DNA of 64,000 nucleotides from JACVRW01 sp034664085 (GCA_034664085.1 JAXDII010000095.1:1-64000); one strand, 5' to 3'. Positions 50,830 through 59,033 are shown, numbered from the stretch's first letter. Made by a program: numbers and translations. Notes: generated from the sequence alone by a model not told the origin.

Positions 50830-52403
50830 GCGCGCGACTCCGGGGAGTTCCCGTTGCCGTTCGCGGACGCGCCGCCCATCAGCGCGCCGATCGTGTCGCG
50901 GCTGACGTCCGCGCGCGAGAAGGACCCCATGATGCGGCCCTCGTAGAGCACCACGATCCGGTCGGTGAGCTGGAGCACCTCGTCGAGGTCCTCCGAGATC
51001 ATCAGCACGGCGATCCCGTCGGCGCGCGCCTTCAGGAGCAGCTCGTGCACGCCCGCAGCGGCCGCGACGTCGAGCCCGCGCGTGGGGTGGACGGCGACGA
51101 GGCCGACGCGCGCCGCGAGCATCTCGCGGTGGGCCACGAGCCGCTGCGCCTGGCCGCCCGAGAGGGTGGAGGCGGGGCGGGCCGTCGCGATCCTCGAGAG
51201 GCCCGCCTTGCCGAGCAGGTCGGCGGAGAAGGCGCGCAGGGCGCGGCGCGTCAGCCAGGGGCCCCTGCGCAGCGGCCGGTCGTGGCTGGCCTTGATGGCG
51301 GCGTTGGTCTCTACGGAGGCCTCCAGCGCGAGCCCGCTGCCGAGATCCTCCGGGATGTAGCCGACGCCCGCGCGCACCGCCTCGATCGGCGGCGCACCGG
51401 TCAGGTCGCGGTCCTCGACCCGGATGCTGCCGGCGGTCGCCCGCCGCAGGCCGACGATCACCTCGGCCAGCTCGCGCTGGCCGTTGCCCGAGACGCCGGC
51501 CACGCCCACGATCTCGCCCTTGCAGAGCTCCAGGCTCACGTCGTGGAGGGCGCGGCGGCCGAAGTCGTCGTCGGCGCACACCCCCTCCAGCGTCAGGGCG
51601 ACCGGCTGCGCGCCGCGGACGGCGCCGTCGCTCGGCCGCACCTCCTCGACGCCGCCGCCGACCATCAGGCGCGCGAGCATGTCCTTGTCGCAGCCCGACT
51701 TGGCCAGGCCCGACGCGACGTTGCGGCCGCCGCGCAGGACCGTGATCCGGTCGGCGATCTCGAGCACCTCGTTGAGCTTGTGCGAGATGAAGATGACGGT
51801 GTGGCCAGCCGCGCGGATGCGGTCGATGGCCGCGAACAGCTCGGCGGTCTCGGACGGGCTCAGCGTCGCGGTCGGCTCGTCGAGGATCAGGATCTCCGCG
51901 CCGCGGGCGAGCGCGCGCAGGATGGCCACGCGCTGGCGCTCGCCGGTCGAGAGCTGCCAGATCTGCGCCGCCGGGTCGACCTCGAGCGCGAACTTCGCGG
52001 CGAGCTCGGCGGTGGCGCGCTCCAGCCCCGTATCCGAGACGAACAGCGGCGTGGCCTCCCACCCGACGTGCACGTTCTCCGCGACCGTGAACTTCTCGAT
52101 CAGCCGGAAGTGCTGGTGGACGATGCCGATGCCGCGGTTGAAGGCGTCCCGCGGGGAGTGGAAGGTGACCGGCTCGCCCCGGACGGTCATGTCGCCGGAG
52201 TCGGCAGGGATGATCCCGCCCACGACGTTCATCAGCGTGGTCTTGCCGGCGCCGTTCTCGCCCAGCAGCGCATGGACCTCGCCGGAAGCGGCCTCGAAGT
52301 CGACGCCACCGAGAGCGGGGAACAGTCCGTAGTACTTGACGATCTGCCTGAGCCCGAGCGTAAGCCCAGGCTCGGCGAGCGCCGGGGCGCCCATCTCCGT
52401 CAC
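50826..52403 (-). CDS. ABC transporter ATPase with two nucleotide-binding domains (BMP-type importer)
   Basis: This protein of about 525 residues energises the importer. Domain one has Walker A LLGENGAGKTT, signature LSTGERQRV and Walker B LILDEPTATLS. Domain two has the degenerate Walker A GVSGNGQREL and signature LSGGQAQRL, with AVHPTRGLD in place of a full Walker B, as usual in this family. The start is uncertain. GTG 52403 overlaps the stop of an 18-codon upstream frame with a good ribosome site. GTG 52409 and ATG 52394 are alternatives. It is the first structural gene of the long operon. Confidence 0.92.
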   Translation of the reverse strand: MTEMGAPALAEPGLTLGLRQIVKYYGLFPALGGVDFEAASGEVHALLGENGAGKTTLMNVVGGIIPADSGDMTVRGEPVTFHSPRDAFNRGIGIVHQHFRLIEKFTVAENVHVGWEATPLFVSDTGLERATAELAAKFALEVDPAAQIWQLSTGERQRVAILRALARGAEILILDEPTATLSPSETAELFAAIDRIRAAGHTVIFISHKLNEVLEIADRITVLRGGRNVASGLAKSGCDKDMLARLMVGGGVEEVRPSDGAVRGAQPVALTLEGVCADDDFGRRALHDVSLELCKGEIVGVAGVSGNGQRELAEVIVGLRRATAGSIRVEDRDLTGAPPIEAVRAGVGYIPEDLGSGLALEASVETNAAIKASHDRPLRRGPWLTRRALRAFSADLLGKAGLSRIATARPASTLSGGQAQRLVAHREMLAARVGLVAVHPTRGLDVAAAAGVHELLLKARADGIAVLMISEDLDEVLQLTDRIVVLYEGRIMGSFSRADVSRDTIGALMGGASANGNGNSPESRA

Positions 52404-52456
52404 CGACACCCCGCCACGGATCTGATCCGAGTCACTTCGCCGAACGCCGTGACCAT
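52400..52456 (-). CDS. Possible 18-residue leader peptide coupled to the importer operon
   Basis: The frame runs from ATG 52456 to a TGA at 52400-52402, and its stop overlaps GTG 52403 of the ATPase gene (GTGA). A strong Shine-Dalgarno (AAAGGGAG) sits 8 nt before the ATG, whereas the ATPase start has none. The peptide would be MVTAFGEVTRIRSVAGCR. Translation of it could drive or modulate the operon. Confidence 0.35.
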   Translation of the reverse strand: MVTAFGEVTRIRSVAGCR

Positions 52457-52525
52457 TGCGCGTGCTCCCTTTCAGCCCTTCTTCGGACGTGCTGGCCGAA
52501 GGGGCAGCAGACGTCAATGGGGATC

Positions 52526-52539
52526 TGTACATCTGTACA
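52526..52539. promoter_or_regulatory. Palindromic operator candidate TGTACA-TC-TGTACA
   Basis: The 14-bp element is a palindrome except for its two central bases. It overlaps the -10 element of the leftward operon, so a bound regulator would block transcription. GntR-family sites often have such TGTAC half-sites, but the binding protein is not identified; the TetR protein at the far end of the operon is another possibility. Confidence 0.5.
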
Positions 52540-52564
52540 TTACAGAAGATTCGGTCCTCGGCAA
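52537..52564 (-). promoter_or_regulatory. Promoter of the importer/catabolic operon
   Basis: On the minus strand TTGCCG (52559-52564), a 16-bp spacer and TAATGT (52537-52542) form a -35/-10 pair. The -10 shares bases with the TGTACA palindrome. The start of transcription would be near 52530, leaving a leader of about 75 nt before the leader peptide. Confidence 0.5.
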
Positions 52565-52615
52565 GCATCTGGCGGAAAGCCGTTTCCGCGGCGCCGGACC
52601 CGGAACACGAGGGTT

Positions 52616-53173
52616 ATGAACGCTGGACGATTGATCGCACGCCTCACCATCGGCGGCCTGTTCGTCGGCCATGGGACCCAGAAGCTGTTTGGCTGGTTCG
52701 ACGGGCCCGGGCCCGAGGGGACCGCCGAGATGATGGAGAATCTCGGCCTTCGCCCGCCCCGCGAGCAGGCACTCGCGGCGGGCATCACGGAGACGGCCGG
52801 CGGAGCCATGCTGGCGCTCGGCGCGCTCACCCCGCTGGCGGGAGCGCTCCTGTCCGGGACCATGTTCACGGCGATCCGCAAGGTGCATCTCCCGAAGGGC
52901 CTCTGGAACACCGGCGGCGGCTACGAGTTCAACCTCGTGCTGGTCGCCGCGGTCGCCGCCCTGATCGACGGCGGCCCCGGCCGGCCCTCGGTCGACCATG
53001 CACTCGGCATCGACCGGACCGGGTCGGGCTGGGCGCTCGCCGCGCTGGCCGCCGGAGCGGCCGGGTCGGCGTTCGCGACCGGGGCGGCCCCGCTCGTGGA
53101 GCAGGCCCAGCAGTCCCAGTCGCAGCAGGAAGGCTCGGCGGCGGACCAGGTGCCCGCCGGCGCGACCGCCTAG
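52616..53173 (+). CDS. DoxX-family membrane protein
   Basis: This 185-residue protein has four membrane helices, the first being RLTIGGLFVGHGTQKLFGWF with the family's conserved HGxQKL. It also has the segment GITETAGGAMLALG and a helix near VLVAAVAALIDGG. The C-terminal 30 residues are a Gln/Ala-rich soluble tail. DoxX-like proteins are linked to thiol/redox stress or quinol oxidation, but the function is often unknown. The stop overlaps the convergent small gene by 4 bp. Confidence 0.88.
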   Translation: MNAGRLIARLTIGGLFVGHGTQKLFGWFDGPGPEGTAEMMENLGLRPPREQALAAGITETAGGAMLALGALTPLAGALLSGTMFTAIRKVHLPKGLWNTGGGYEFNLVLVAAVAALIDGGPGRPSVDHALGIDRTGSGWALAALAAGAAGSAFATGAAPLVEQAQQSQSQQEGSAADQVPAGATA

Positions 53174-53379
53174 CGCGAGAGCCGCACCCGCGTGCCGTAG
53201 TAGGGCTCGCCTTCTGCGACGAACTTCGCCGTGGAGGGGTGCAGCCGATAGCGCCGGCCCGCCACCACGATCACACGGCCGTCCTCGAGGACTTCCTCGA
53301 TCACAGCCGGCTCGGAGGACCCGAAGTGCTGGATCGAAACCGGCATGCCGACGGTGGGCAGGGGACGCGACGGCCGCAT
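53170..53379 (-). CDS. Small hypothetical protein with SH3-like beta pattern
   Basis: This 69-residue soluble protein consists of short beta strands: PVSIQHFGSSEPAVIEEVLEDGRVIVVAGRRYRLHP, then AKFVAEGEPYYGTRVRLS. The repeated strand-turn pattern suggests a small SH3- or KOW-like barrel, but I recognise no family. The residues are too regular for a random frame. GATAAT lies 6 nt before the ATG, which fits a leaderless start. Confidence 0.65.
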   Translation of the reverse strand: MRPSRPLPTVGMPVSIQHFGSSEPAVIEEVLEDGRVIVVAGRRYRLHPSTAKFVAEGEPYYGTRVRLSR

Positions 53380-53535
53380 GAGCCGATTATCCGCCGGCTA
53401 GGCTCCGAGGCGTGCCGGGGGCCTCTACCTCGGCGCCGGGCCCCGGGTGCGCAAGCGCTGCGGGGCCATTTTTGGTTCCGGGGGAAGCGGACAGCGGTAC
53501 GCTGCCGGCGAGAGCGTTTCCGAGGAGGGGTTGGT

Positions 53536-53814
53536 GTGCACGTACAGGTGCGTCTCGGGTCGGGCCTCGCCACGGCGGCCGGCACTCGCCGGCTGCGAGT
53601 CGAGCTGTCCGACCAGGCCACCGTCGCCACCCTGCTCGACCACCTGCGCGAGGCCGAGCCGGCGATCGCGCCGGGCCTCGACTCGGCCCTGGCGGTCGTC
53701 GGCGGAACGCACGCGGGCGGGGCGCAGCCGCTCGCCGACGGCGACGAGGTCGCCCTGCTGATCCCGGTGGCCGGCGGCGCCGGCCCCTCTGAGAGGAGCA
53801 CACCATGGCCGTAG
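53536..53814 (+). CDS. ThiS/MoaD-like sulfur-carrier protein with C-terminal extension
   Basis: This 92-residue ubiquitin-like protein (VHVQVRLGSGLA, the LRVELSDQATVATLLDHL helix, ADGDEVALLIPVAGG) carries the MoaD/ThiS end, but the Gly-Gly at residues 80-81 is followed by 11 more residues (AGPSERSTPWP). Sulfur carriers need a terminal Gly-Gly for adenylation, so a protease would have to trim it, as in Pseudomonas QbsE and some other carriers; alternatively it is not a sulfur carrier. A GAGGGG ribosome site precedes the GTG. Its end overlaps the acetamidase start by 10 bp. Confidence 0.75.
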   Translation: MHVQVRLGSGLATAAGTRRLRVELSDQATVATLLDHLREAEPAIAPGLDSALAVVGGTHAGGAQPLADGDEVALLIPVAGGAGPSERSTPWP

Positions 53815-55139
53815 AGCCCGCAACCCGGACGCCGACGCGCTCGGGGCATCCGACGGTGTTCGTCGACACCTTCACCGACGGCCTGCTCGGCCCCGACGTC
53901 GAGCTGCTCGGACCCGTCGAGGACGGCGGGCACATCGTGGTCAACACCGCTCCGGGGTGCTGGGGCCCGATGATCACGCCCTCGATCCGCGGCGGCCACG
54001 AGGTCGCGCGCCCGGTGGCGGTGGCGGGCGCCGAGCCGGGGGACGCGATCGCGATCCGCATCAAGGACATCGCGGTCACCTCGATCGCCACCGCCTCGGG
54101 CAACGACTGGTCGCCCGAGGGCAGCTTCAACGGGGACCCCTACATCGCGGGCGTCTGCCCGGGGTGCGGCACCGAGTACCCGGAGACCCGGCTCGAGGGC
54201 ATCGGGCAGGACGCCGTTCGCTGCGCGAACTGCGGGGCCGACGCCTCGCCGTTCAAGTTCACCAACGGCTACACGATCGCCTTCGACCGCGGCCACGGCG
54301 TGGGCGTGACGGTCGGGCGCGAGTCGGCCGAGCGCATCGCGCACGAGGCGCACCGCTACGCCGCGCTGCCGGAGAACTCGGCGCAGAACCCGATCCTCGC
54401 GTTCGCGCCGCACGACCTGGTGGCGCTCGCCACGCGGCTGCGGCCCTTCATGGGCCAGCTCGGCACCACCCCGTCGACCACGATCCCGGACTCCCACAAC
54501 GCGGGCGACTTCGGCTCGTTCCTGATCGACGCGCCGCACCGCTACGCGATCACCGCGGAGGAGCTCGCCGAGCACCGCACGGACGGCCACATGGACATCG
54601 ACGCCGTCCGCGCCGGGGCGATCCTGATCTGCCCGGTCAAGCTGCCGGGCGGCGGCGTCTACCTGGGCGACATGCACGCGCTGCAGGGAGACGGCGAGAT
54701 TGCCGGCCACACCGCCGACGTGTCCGGCACCGTCACGCTGCAGGTGGAGGTGCTGAAGGGGCTCGGGATCGACGGGCCGGTGCTGCTGCCGGTCGAGGAG
54801 GACCTGCCCTTCCTCGCGCGCCCGCTCTCCGGCGACGAGCGTGCGCGCGCGGAGACGCTCGCACGCGAGTGGGGGGTGGACGCCCTCGAGGAGTCGGCCC
54901 CGATCTCGGTGATCGGCACGGGCCCGGACCTCAACAGCGCAACCGACAACGGACTCCAGCGAGCCGCCGAGCTGCTCTCGATGGAGGTCCCCGAGGTCAA
55001 GAACCGGGCCACTATCACCGGAGCGATCGAGATCGGCCGCCACCCGGGCGTGGTGCAGGTCACGTTCCGAGCCCCGCTCGACCGCCTGGAGGCACGCGGC
55101 CTGCTGCCGTACGTGCGCGACCAGTACGGGAGCGGCTGA
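53805..55139 (+). CDS. Acetamidase/formamidase-family protein
   Basis: This 444-residue member of the FmdA/AmdA family hydrolyses formamide, acetamide or related amides. It begins TVFVDTFTDG and has VNTAPGCWGPMITPSI, ATASGNDWSPEG and the C-terminal PLDRLEARGLLPYV. An inserted zinc-ribbon-like segment (CPGCGTEYP near 119, CANCGA near 141) is uncommon in the classic enzymes. It is coupled to the ThiS/MoaD-like gene and is preceded by GAGAGGAG. A strong hairpin follows it. Confidence 0.9.
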   Translation: MAVEPATRTPTRSGHPTVFVDTFTDGLLGPDVELLGPVEDGGHIVVNTAPGCWGPMITPSIRGGHEVARPVAVAGAEPGDAIAIRIKDIAVTSIATASGNDWSPEGSFNGDPYIAGVCPGCGTEYPETRLEGIGQDAVRCANCGADASPFKFTNGYTIAFDRGHGVGVTVGRESAERIAHEAHRYAALPENSAQNPILAFAPHDLVALATRLRPFMGQLGTTPSTTIPDSHNAGDFGSFLIDAPHRYAITAEELAEHRTDGHMDIDAVRAGAILICPVKLPGGGVYLGDMHALQGDGEIAGHTADVSGTVTLQVEVLKGLGIDGPVLLPVEEDLPFLARPLSGDERARAETLAREWGVDALEESAPISVIGTGPDLNSATDNGLQRAAELLSMEVPEVKNRATITGAIEIGRHPGVVQVTFRAPLDRLEARGLLPYVRDQYGSG

Positions 55140-55155
55140 GCGCCGCGCCCACGGG

Positions 55156-55183
55156 GCGCGGGGCGGGACCAGCCGCCCCGCGC
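55156..55183. terminator. Strong hairpin between convergent genes
   Basis: GCGCGGGGCGG (55156-55166) pairs without mismatch with CCGCCCCGCGC (55173-55183) around a 6-nt loop. It lies between the acetamidase-family gene and the convergent DUF4234 gene. No T-run is present on either side, as is usual in high-G+C actinobacteria, and it could serve both strands. Confidence 0.65.
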
Positions 55184-55204
55184 GCGCCTCGTCGTTCGAT
55201 GCGA

Positions 55205-55654
55205 TCAGGCGATCGCCGGTGCGGGCATCGCCGCCTCGACCGGGGAGCCAGCGGCCTGATGCTGCAGCACCTTGTTCAGGTTCGACTGCAGGATGTAGGT
55301 GCCGACGGGGCTCAGGAACAGCGAGAGCACGAAGCCCAGGCCAGCCTCCATGCCCGAGGGCGCGCCCGTCAGGCGCTCCGCCGCGGACAGTCGCGTCCAG
55401 GTCTTGTAGATGGAGACGAACGGAGGAACGATGATCAGGGAGCCGAGCGTCACGGCGAGCACCGACATTCCCGGGCTCGTGCCGCAGTCTTCAGAGCCGC
55501 GCGACTTGCCGATCGCGGCCATCTCCTTGTTGATCTTGTAGTACCAGACGATCCCGTAGATCCCGAGCGTGATCAGCATCAGCCCGAGCACTCCGAGCGG
55601 GTTGCGGATCTTCCCGGGCTCCTGGGAACCCTGGATCTCTACTTGCTCAGCCAA
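55205..55654 (-). CDS. DUF4234-family membrane protein
   Basis: This 149-residue protein has three to four membrane helices. The first (RNPLGVLGLMLITLGIYGIVWYYKIN, about 18-43) is the DUF4234 signature, then MSVLAVTLGSLIIVPPFVSI and a last helix around LGFVLSLFLSPVGTYI. TTG 55654 is chosen because AAGGAG lies exactly 9 nt upstream. A longer frame from GTG 55711 has no ribosome site and adds 19 polar residues. Function is unknown. Confidence 0.8.
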   Translation of the reverse strand: MAEQVEIQGSQEPGKIRNPLGVLGLMLITLGIYGIVWYYKINKEMAAIGKSRGSEDCGTSPGMSVLAVTLGSLIIVPPFVSIYKTWTRLSAAERLTGAPSGMEAGLGFVLSLFLSPVGTYILQSNLNKVLQHQAAGSPVEAAMPAPAIA

Positions 55655-55926
55655 CTTGAGGTACTCCTTCGATTGAATGACGTAGCGCGGCGGAATCGCC
55701 GCGTTGCTCACAGCGTCGACAGAAAGCCGTGCACGCTTGAGGCTGGGCCGCCATTCGGCTAGGTGGGCGCGCCCGGCTCATCACGCGCCTTGGGGATGCC
55801 GATGGATCACGCTAGGTCTGGCATCTCGAGCAGTCTCGCCCCCCGACTGCTCCCCGCGCTGACCCCAGCTGCGTGCACACGCACCCCTGGTCGCTCTGCA
55901 GCATTTTCTGGAAGGTGGTCCTGTCC
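55655..55926. other. Divergent intergenic region (272 bp)
   Basis: This region separates the DUF4234 gene (leftward) and the ice-binding-like gene (rightward). It carries the two ribosome sites. I see no convincing -35/-10 pair, gene or repeat in the middle. Confidence 0.5.
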
Positions 55927-57093
55927 ATGTTTGGCTCCCTCAGCTCGAGGCCTCGCCCGAGTGGCGGTCGCGCGGTCGCGCTGGCGTCACTGCTGACGCT
56001 GGTGTTCGCGAGTACCGCGGTGGCGGCGCAGCCGCGCGTCGGCCTTGGTACGACCGACGGCTTCGCCGTCCTGGGCGGTTCCGCGGTCACCAATACCGGC
56101 CCGAGCGTGATCAACGGAGACCTTGGCGTGAGCCCGGGCACCGCGATCAGCGGCTTTCCGCCGGGCACCGTGAACGGTGCGGTCCATGCCACCGACGGCG
56201 TGGCCGGGCAGGCGAAGAGCGACCTGGTCACGGCGTACAACGACGCCGCTGGGCGGACCCCCGTGGTGTCCGTCGCCGGCGACCTCGGCGGGCGAACCCT
56301 GACCGCCGGCGTCTACAACGCCACCTCGTCGCTCGGGCTGACCGGAGCCGTGACCCTCGACGCCCAGGGCGACCCCAATGCCGTCTTCATCTTCCAGGTC
56401 GGCTCCGCGCTGACCACGGCAACCGACAGCAGCGTGAGCCTCCTCAACGGCGCCCAGGCGTGCAACGTCTACTGGCAGATCGGCAGCTCCGCGACGCTCG
56501 GAACGAGAACCGCGTTCAAGGGCACGATCATGGCTTTGACGTCGATCTCGCTGAACGACGGCGTGGCGGTGGACGGCAGGCTCCTGGCCCGCAACGGCGC
56601 GGTGACGCTGATCAACGACACGATCACGCGCTCGCAGTGTGCGCCCGGGACCGACGGCAGTGGCGGCAGCGACACCGACTCCGACTCGGGCTCCGGTGAC
56701 GGCACGGGCGGACCGGGCAGCGGCCCGGGCTTGCGCTCGGGAGGTCCGCGAGTGCGGCTCTTCGGGCTGCCCGGCGTCCCCCAGCCGCCGATCCGCAATC
56801 CGGGCGCTCAGCAGCCCCCTGTCAGCAGCGTCTGCACCACGCGCAACTTCACGGCGCGCGTGAGGCTTCGCGACGGTGACGGGATCCGGCTGGTGAAGGT
56901 CTACCTCGACGGCAGGCTGGTGAAGCAGACGACCCGCACGCGGTTCGCGCTTCGGATCAAGGTCCGCGGCCTGCGCGTCGGTCCCCACCGGATCAGGGTG
57001 ATCGCGCGTGACGGCGAGGGCAACCGGTCGGTCACGACGCGCCGCTTCGGGCGCTGCGCCTTCGCCCTGCCGGCTCCACGCTTCACCGGCTGA
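55927..57093 (+). CDS. Secreted ice-binding-like (DUF3494) protein
   Basis: This 388-residue exported protein has a signal peptide ending near TAVAA-QP (about residue 34). Residues about 35-215 are a DUF3494 domain, the discontinuous beta-solenoid of bacterial, fungal and algal ice-binding proteins (DGFAVLGGSAVTNTGPSVINGDLGVSPG, PNAVFIFQVGSALTTA, NVYWQIGSSATLGTRTAFKGTIMA). A Ser/Gly/Asp linker leads to a C-terminal basic Ig-like domain (about 300-375). Ice binding, adhesion or another surface role are all possible. GGAAGGTGG precedes the ATG by 8 nt. Confidence 0.87.
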   Translation: MFGSLSSRPRPSGGRAVALASLLTLVFASTAVAAQPRVGLGTTDGFAVLGGSAVTNTGPSVINGDLGVSPGTAISGFPPGTVNGAVHATDGVAGQAKSDLVTAYNDAAGRTPVVSVAGDLGGRTLTAGVYNATSSLGLTGAVTLDAQGDPNAVFIFQVGSALTTATDSSVSLLNGAQACNVYWQIGSSATLGTRTAFKGTIMALTSISLNDGVAVDGRLLARNGAVTLINDTITRSQCAPGTDGSGGSDTDSDSGSGDGTGGPGSGPGLRSGGPRVRLFGLPGVPQPPIRNPGAQQPPVSSVCTTRNFTARVRLRDGDGIRLVKVYLDGRLVKQTTRTRFALRIKVRGLRVGPHRIRVIARDGEGNRSVTTRRFGRCAFALPAPRFTG

Positions 57094-57108
57094 GCCGGAG
57101 AGAGGCCG

Positions 57109-57840
57109 ATGAATCACGCCAGGTGCAGGGCCTGGGTCGCGGCGCTGGCGCTGGTCGCGACCCTGGCGCTGCCGGCGTCGGCCAGCGCCCGCGCTGCGCC
57201 CGCCGGCAGCGAGCGTCTATCGGACGGACGCACGTTCGCGCACTGGGCGCACCCCGAGCAGAGGGCGTCCGTCAGGCGCCTCCCGTCGCGAAGCTCGCGG
57301 CGGGTCGCCCGAATCCACTACCTGACCGAGGACGGCTTCCCGGAGGTCTACCCGGTCATGCGGAGCTTCACCGATCGCCACCGGCGCGAGTGGCTGCGGA
57401 TCCGCGTCCCGATGCGCCCGAACGGGCGCACCGGCTGGGTCCAGGCCTCCGCGCTGGGCCCCCTGTACCGGGTGCGGACCCGCCTGGTGCTGGATCGCGG
57501 GCGCATGCACGCCACCCTCTACCGCTCGGGCCGGCCGATCTGGCGGTCCCCGATCGGCGTCGGAACGCCCAGCACGCCGACCCCGGCGGGCCGCTTCTGG
57601 ATCCGCGAGAAGTTCAGGGTGCCGGACGCGGGCGGGACCTACGGGCCGTGGGCGTTCGGGACCGGGGGATACTCGGTGCTGAGCGAGTGGCCCGGCGGCG
57701 GCGTGATCGGCATCCACGGAACCAACGAGCCACACCTGATCCCGGGCCGGCCCTCCCACGGCTGCGTGCGCGTCCCGAACGCAGCGATCACACGGCTCGC
57801 AGGCCTGATGCCGATCGGCACGCCCGTCTGGATCCGGTGA
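57109..57840 (+). CDS. L,D-transpeptidase (YkuD family)
   Basis: This 243-residue exported protein has a signal peptide (about 1-26), an SH3-like segment (about 60-120, ending GWVQASALGPLY) and a YkuD catalytic domain (about 125-243). The active site HGTNEPHLIPGRPSHGCVRV holds the catalytic His, the Ser-His-Gly-Cys-Val-Arg signature and the nucleophile Cys. It makes 3-3 cross-links in peptidoglycan or attaches proteins to the wall. It starts 15 nt after the ice-binding-like gene, so both may be expressed together. The adjacent surface protein is a possible client. Confidence 0.92.
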   Translation: MNHARCRAWVAALALVATLALPASASARAAPAGSERLSDGRTFAHWAHPEQRASVRRLPSRSSRRVARIHYLTEDGFPEVYPVMRSFTDRHRREWLRIRVPMRPNGRTGWVQASALGPLYRVRTRLVLDRGRMHATLYRSGRPIWRSPIGVGTPSTPTPAGRFWIREKFRVPDAGGTYGPWAFGTGGYSVLSEWPGGGVIGIHGTNEPHLIPGRPSHGCVRVPNAAITRLAGLMPIGTPVWIR

Positions 57841-57852
57841 GCCCGGCGGCCG

Positions 57853-59010
57853 TCATCCCCAGACGCGATCGGCGACGCGAGCCACCAGCTCCAGCTTGCG
57901 CCACTGCGTGTCCTCGCTGATCGGGTTGAACCCCATCGAGGACGCGAAGCCGCACTGGGTCGAGATCGCGAGCTGGTCCACCGACAGGTAGCGGCCCGCC
58001 TCCTCGACCGCCCGCATCAGCTCGTCCTCGGACTCCAGCTCCGCGCTCTTGGTGCTGACGAGCCCCAGCACGACCCGGCCCTCTCCGGACATGTGCCGCA
58101 GCGTCTCGAACCCGCTCTGGCGGCCCGGGTCGTCCCACTCCATCATGAACGCGTCGTAGGGCAGTGCGAAGATGCGCTCGGCCAGCGGCTCCAGCGAGCC
58201 CTCCGCCAGCCACTTGTCCTCGAGGTTGCCCCTGCACATGTGCATGGAGACCTGGACGTCGTCCGGAATCCCCTCGACGATCGCCCTGTCCAGCTCGAGC
58301 GCCTTCTCGAGCAGCCGCTCCGGCGAGAGTCCCTGGCTGACGTACGCCTCGGTCCAGAGCCGGTCCACCAGGTGGGGATAGAACGCGTAGTCGAACTGCA
58401 CGTAGCGCGCGCCCGCCTCGATCGCCTCGGCCACCAGCCGTCGCTTGATCGCGAGGATGTGGTCGAGGGCCTCGTCGGCGTCGGCATACCCGCCGCTTCC
58501 ATACCCGTCGCCCTGCATGCCGTAGTCGAGCAGCTCGTAGGACCCGGACGGGAACGTGATCTTGAACGGATGGTCCGTCAGCGAGGAGAGGAAGGCGGCT
58601 TCGCGCGCCCCGGGACTGGCCACCTGCTCCAGCCGCGACTCGATCCTGAACGCGCGCCACTCGGCGGCGTCTCCGGCGCTGTTGCGGTAGATCTGCGCGG
58701 TGGGCTCGGCGGCGAGCCCCGTGACGGCGTCCCAGAACGCGGTGTCGAAGGCGAAGCGCCGGAACTCCCCGTCGGTCAACACGTCGAGCCCCAGGTCGAT
58801 CTGACGCTGGACGACCGCGCGGATCGCCTCGTCCTGCAGCTCATGGAGCTCGGGTGTCTCCACGCGCTCCTCGGGGACCGGCGAACGGTGCTCGCGCGCC
58901 GCGTCGGGGTGGAGCTCGCTGAGCAGGGACTGCAGCCGGCGAGGCCGGATCAGGCTGCCGACGACCTCGGCTCGAGCTGGCTTCCGCGCAACCTTGGTGC
59001 TTCCGTCCAC
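57853..59010 (-). CDS. MetE-like (cobalamin-independent methionine synthase C-terminal domain) protein
   Basis: This 385-residue protein is a single MetE-type TIM barrel. The zinc ligands are visible as HMCRGN (His and Cys near 240), MMEWDD (Glu) and STQCGFAS (late Cys). GEFRRFAFDTAFWDAVTG and RPARAEVVGS-type N-terminal residues fit the family of short MetE relatives, which includes epoxyalkane:coenzyme M transferase and uncharacterised methyl/alkyl transferases. Its place at the end of an importer/monooxygenase operon suggests thiol-dependent removal of an alkyl or methyl group. GTG 59010 (GAGGG 4 nt upstream) is chosen; GTG 59052 would overlap the previous gene. Confidence 0.85.
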   Translation of the reverse strand: MDGSTKVARKPARAEVVGSLIRPRRLQSLLSELHPDAAREHRSPVPEERVETPELHELQDEAIRAVVQRQIDLGLDVLTDGEFRRFAFDTAFWDAVTGLAAEPTAQIYRNSAGDAAEWRAFRIESRLEQVASPGAREAAFLSSLTDHPFKITFPSGSYELLDYGMQGDGYGSGGYADADEALDHILAIKRRLVAEAIEAGARYVQFDYAFYPHLVDRLWTEAYVSQGLSPERLLEKALELDRAIVEGIPDDVQVSMHMCRGNLEDKWLAEGSLEPLAERIFALPYDAFMMEWDDPGRQSGFETLRHMSGEGRVVLGLVSTKSAELESEDELMRAVEEAGRYLSVDQLAISTQCGFASSMGFNPISEDTQWRKLELVARVADRVWG

Positions 59011-59033
59011 TAGTCCCTCATTCCTTAGCTGGT

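Noticed and set aside
53412..53792. Frame starting at GTG 53412, 7 nt behind TAGGCT
   Set aside because: The TANNNT spacing is tempting, but the product is Arg/Pro/Gly noise overlapping the ThiS/MoaD-like gene in another frame. The hexamer may instead start a leader for that gene.
55655..55711. GTG 55711 as start of the DUF4234 protein
   Set aside because: It has no ribosome site, whereas AAGGAG lies 9 nt before TTG 55654, at the natural N terminus.
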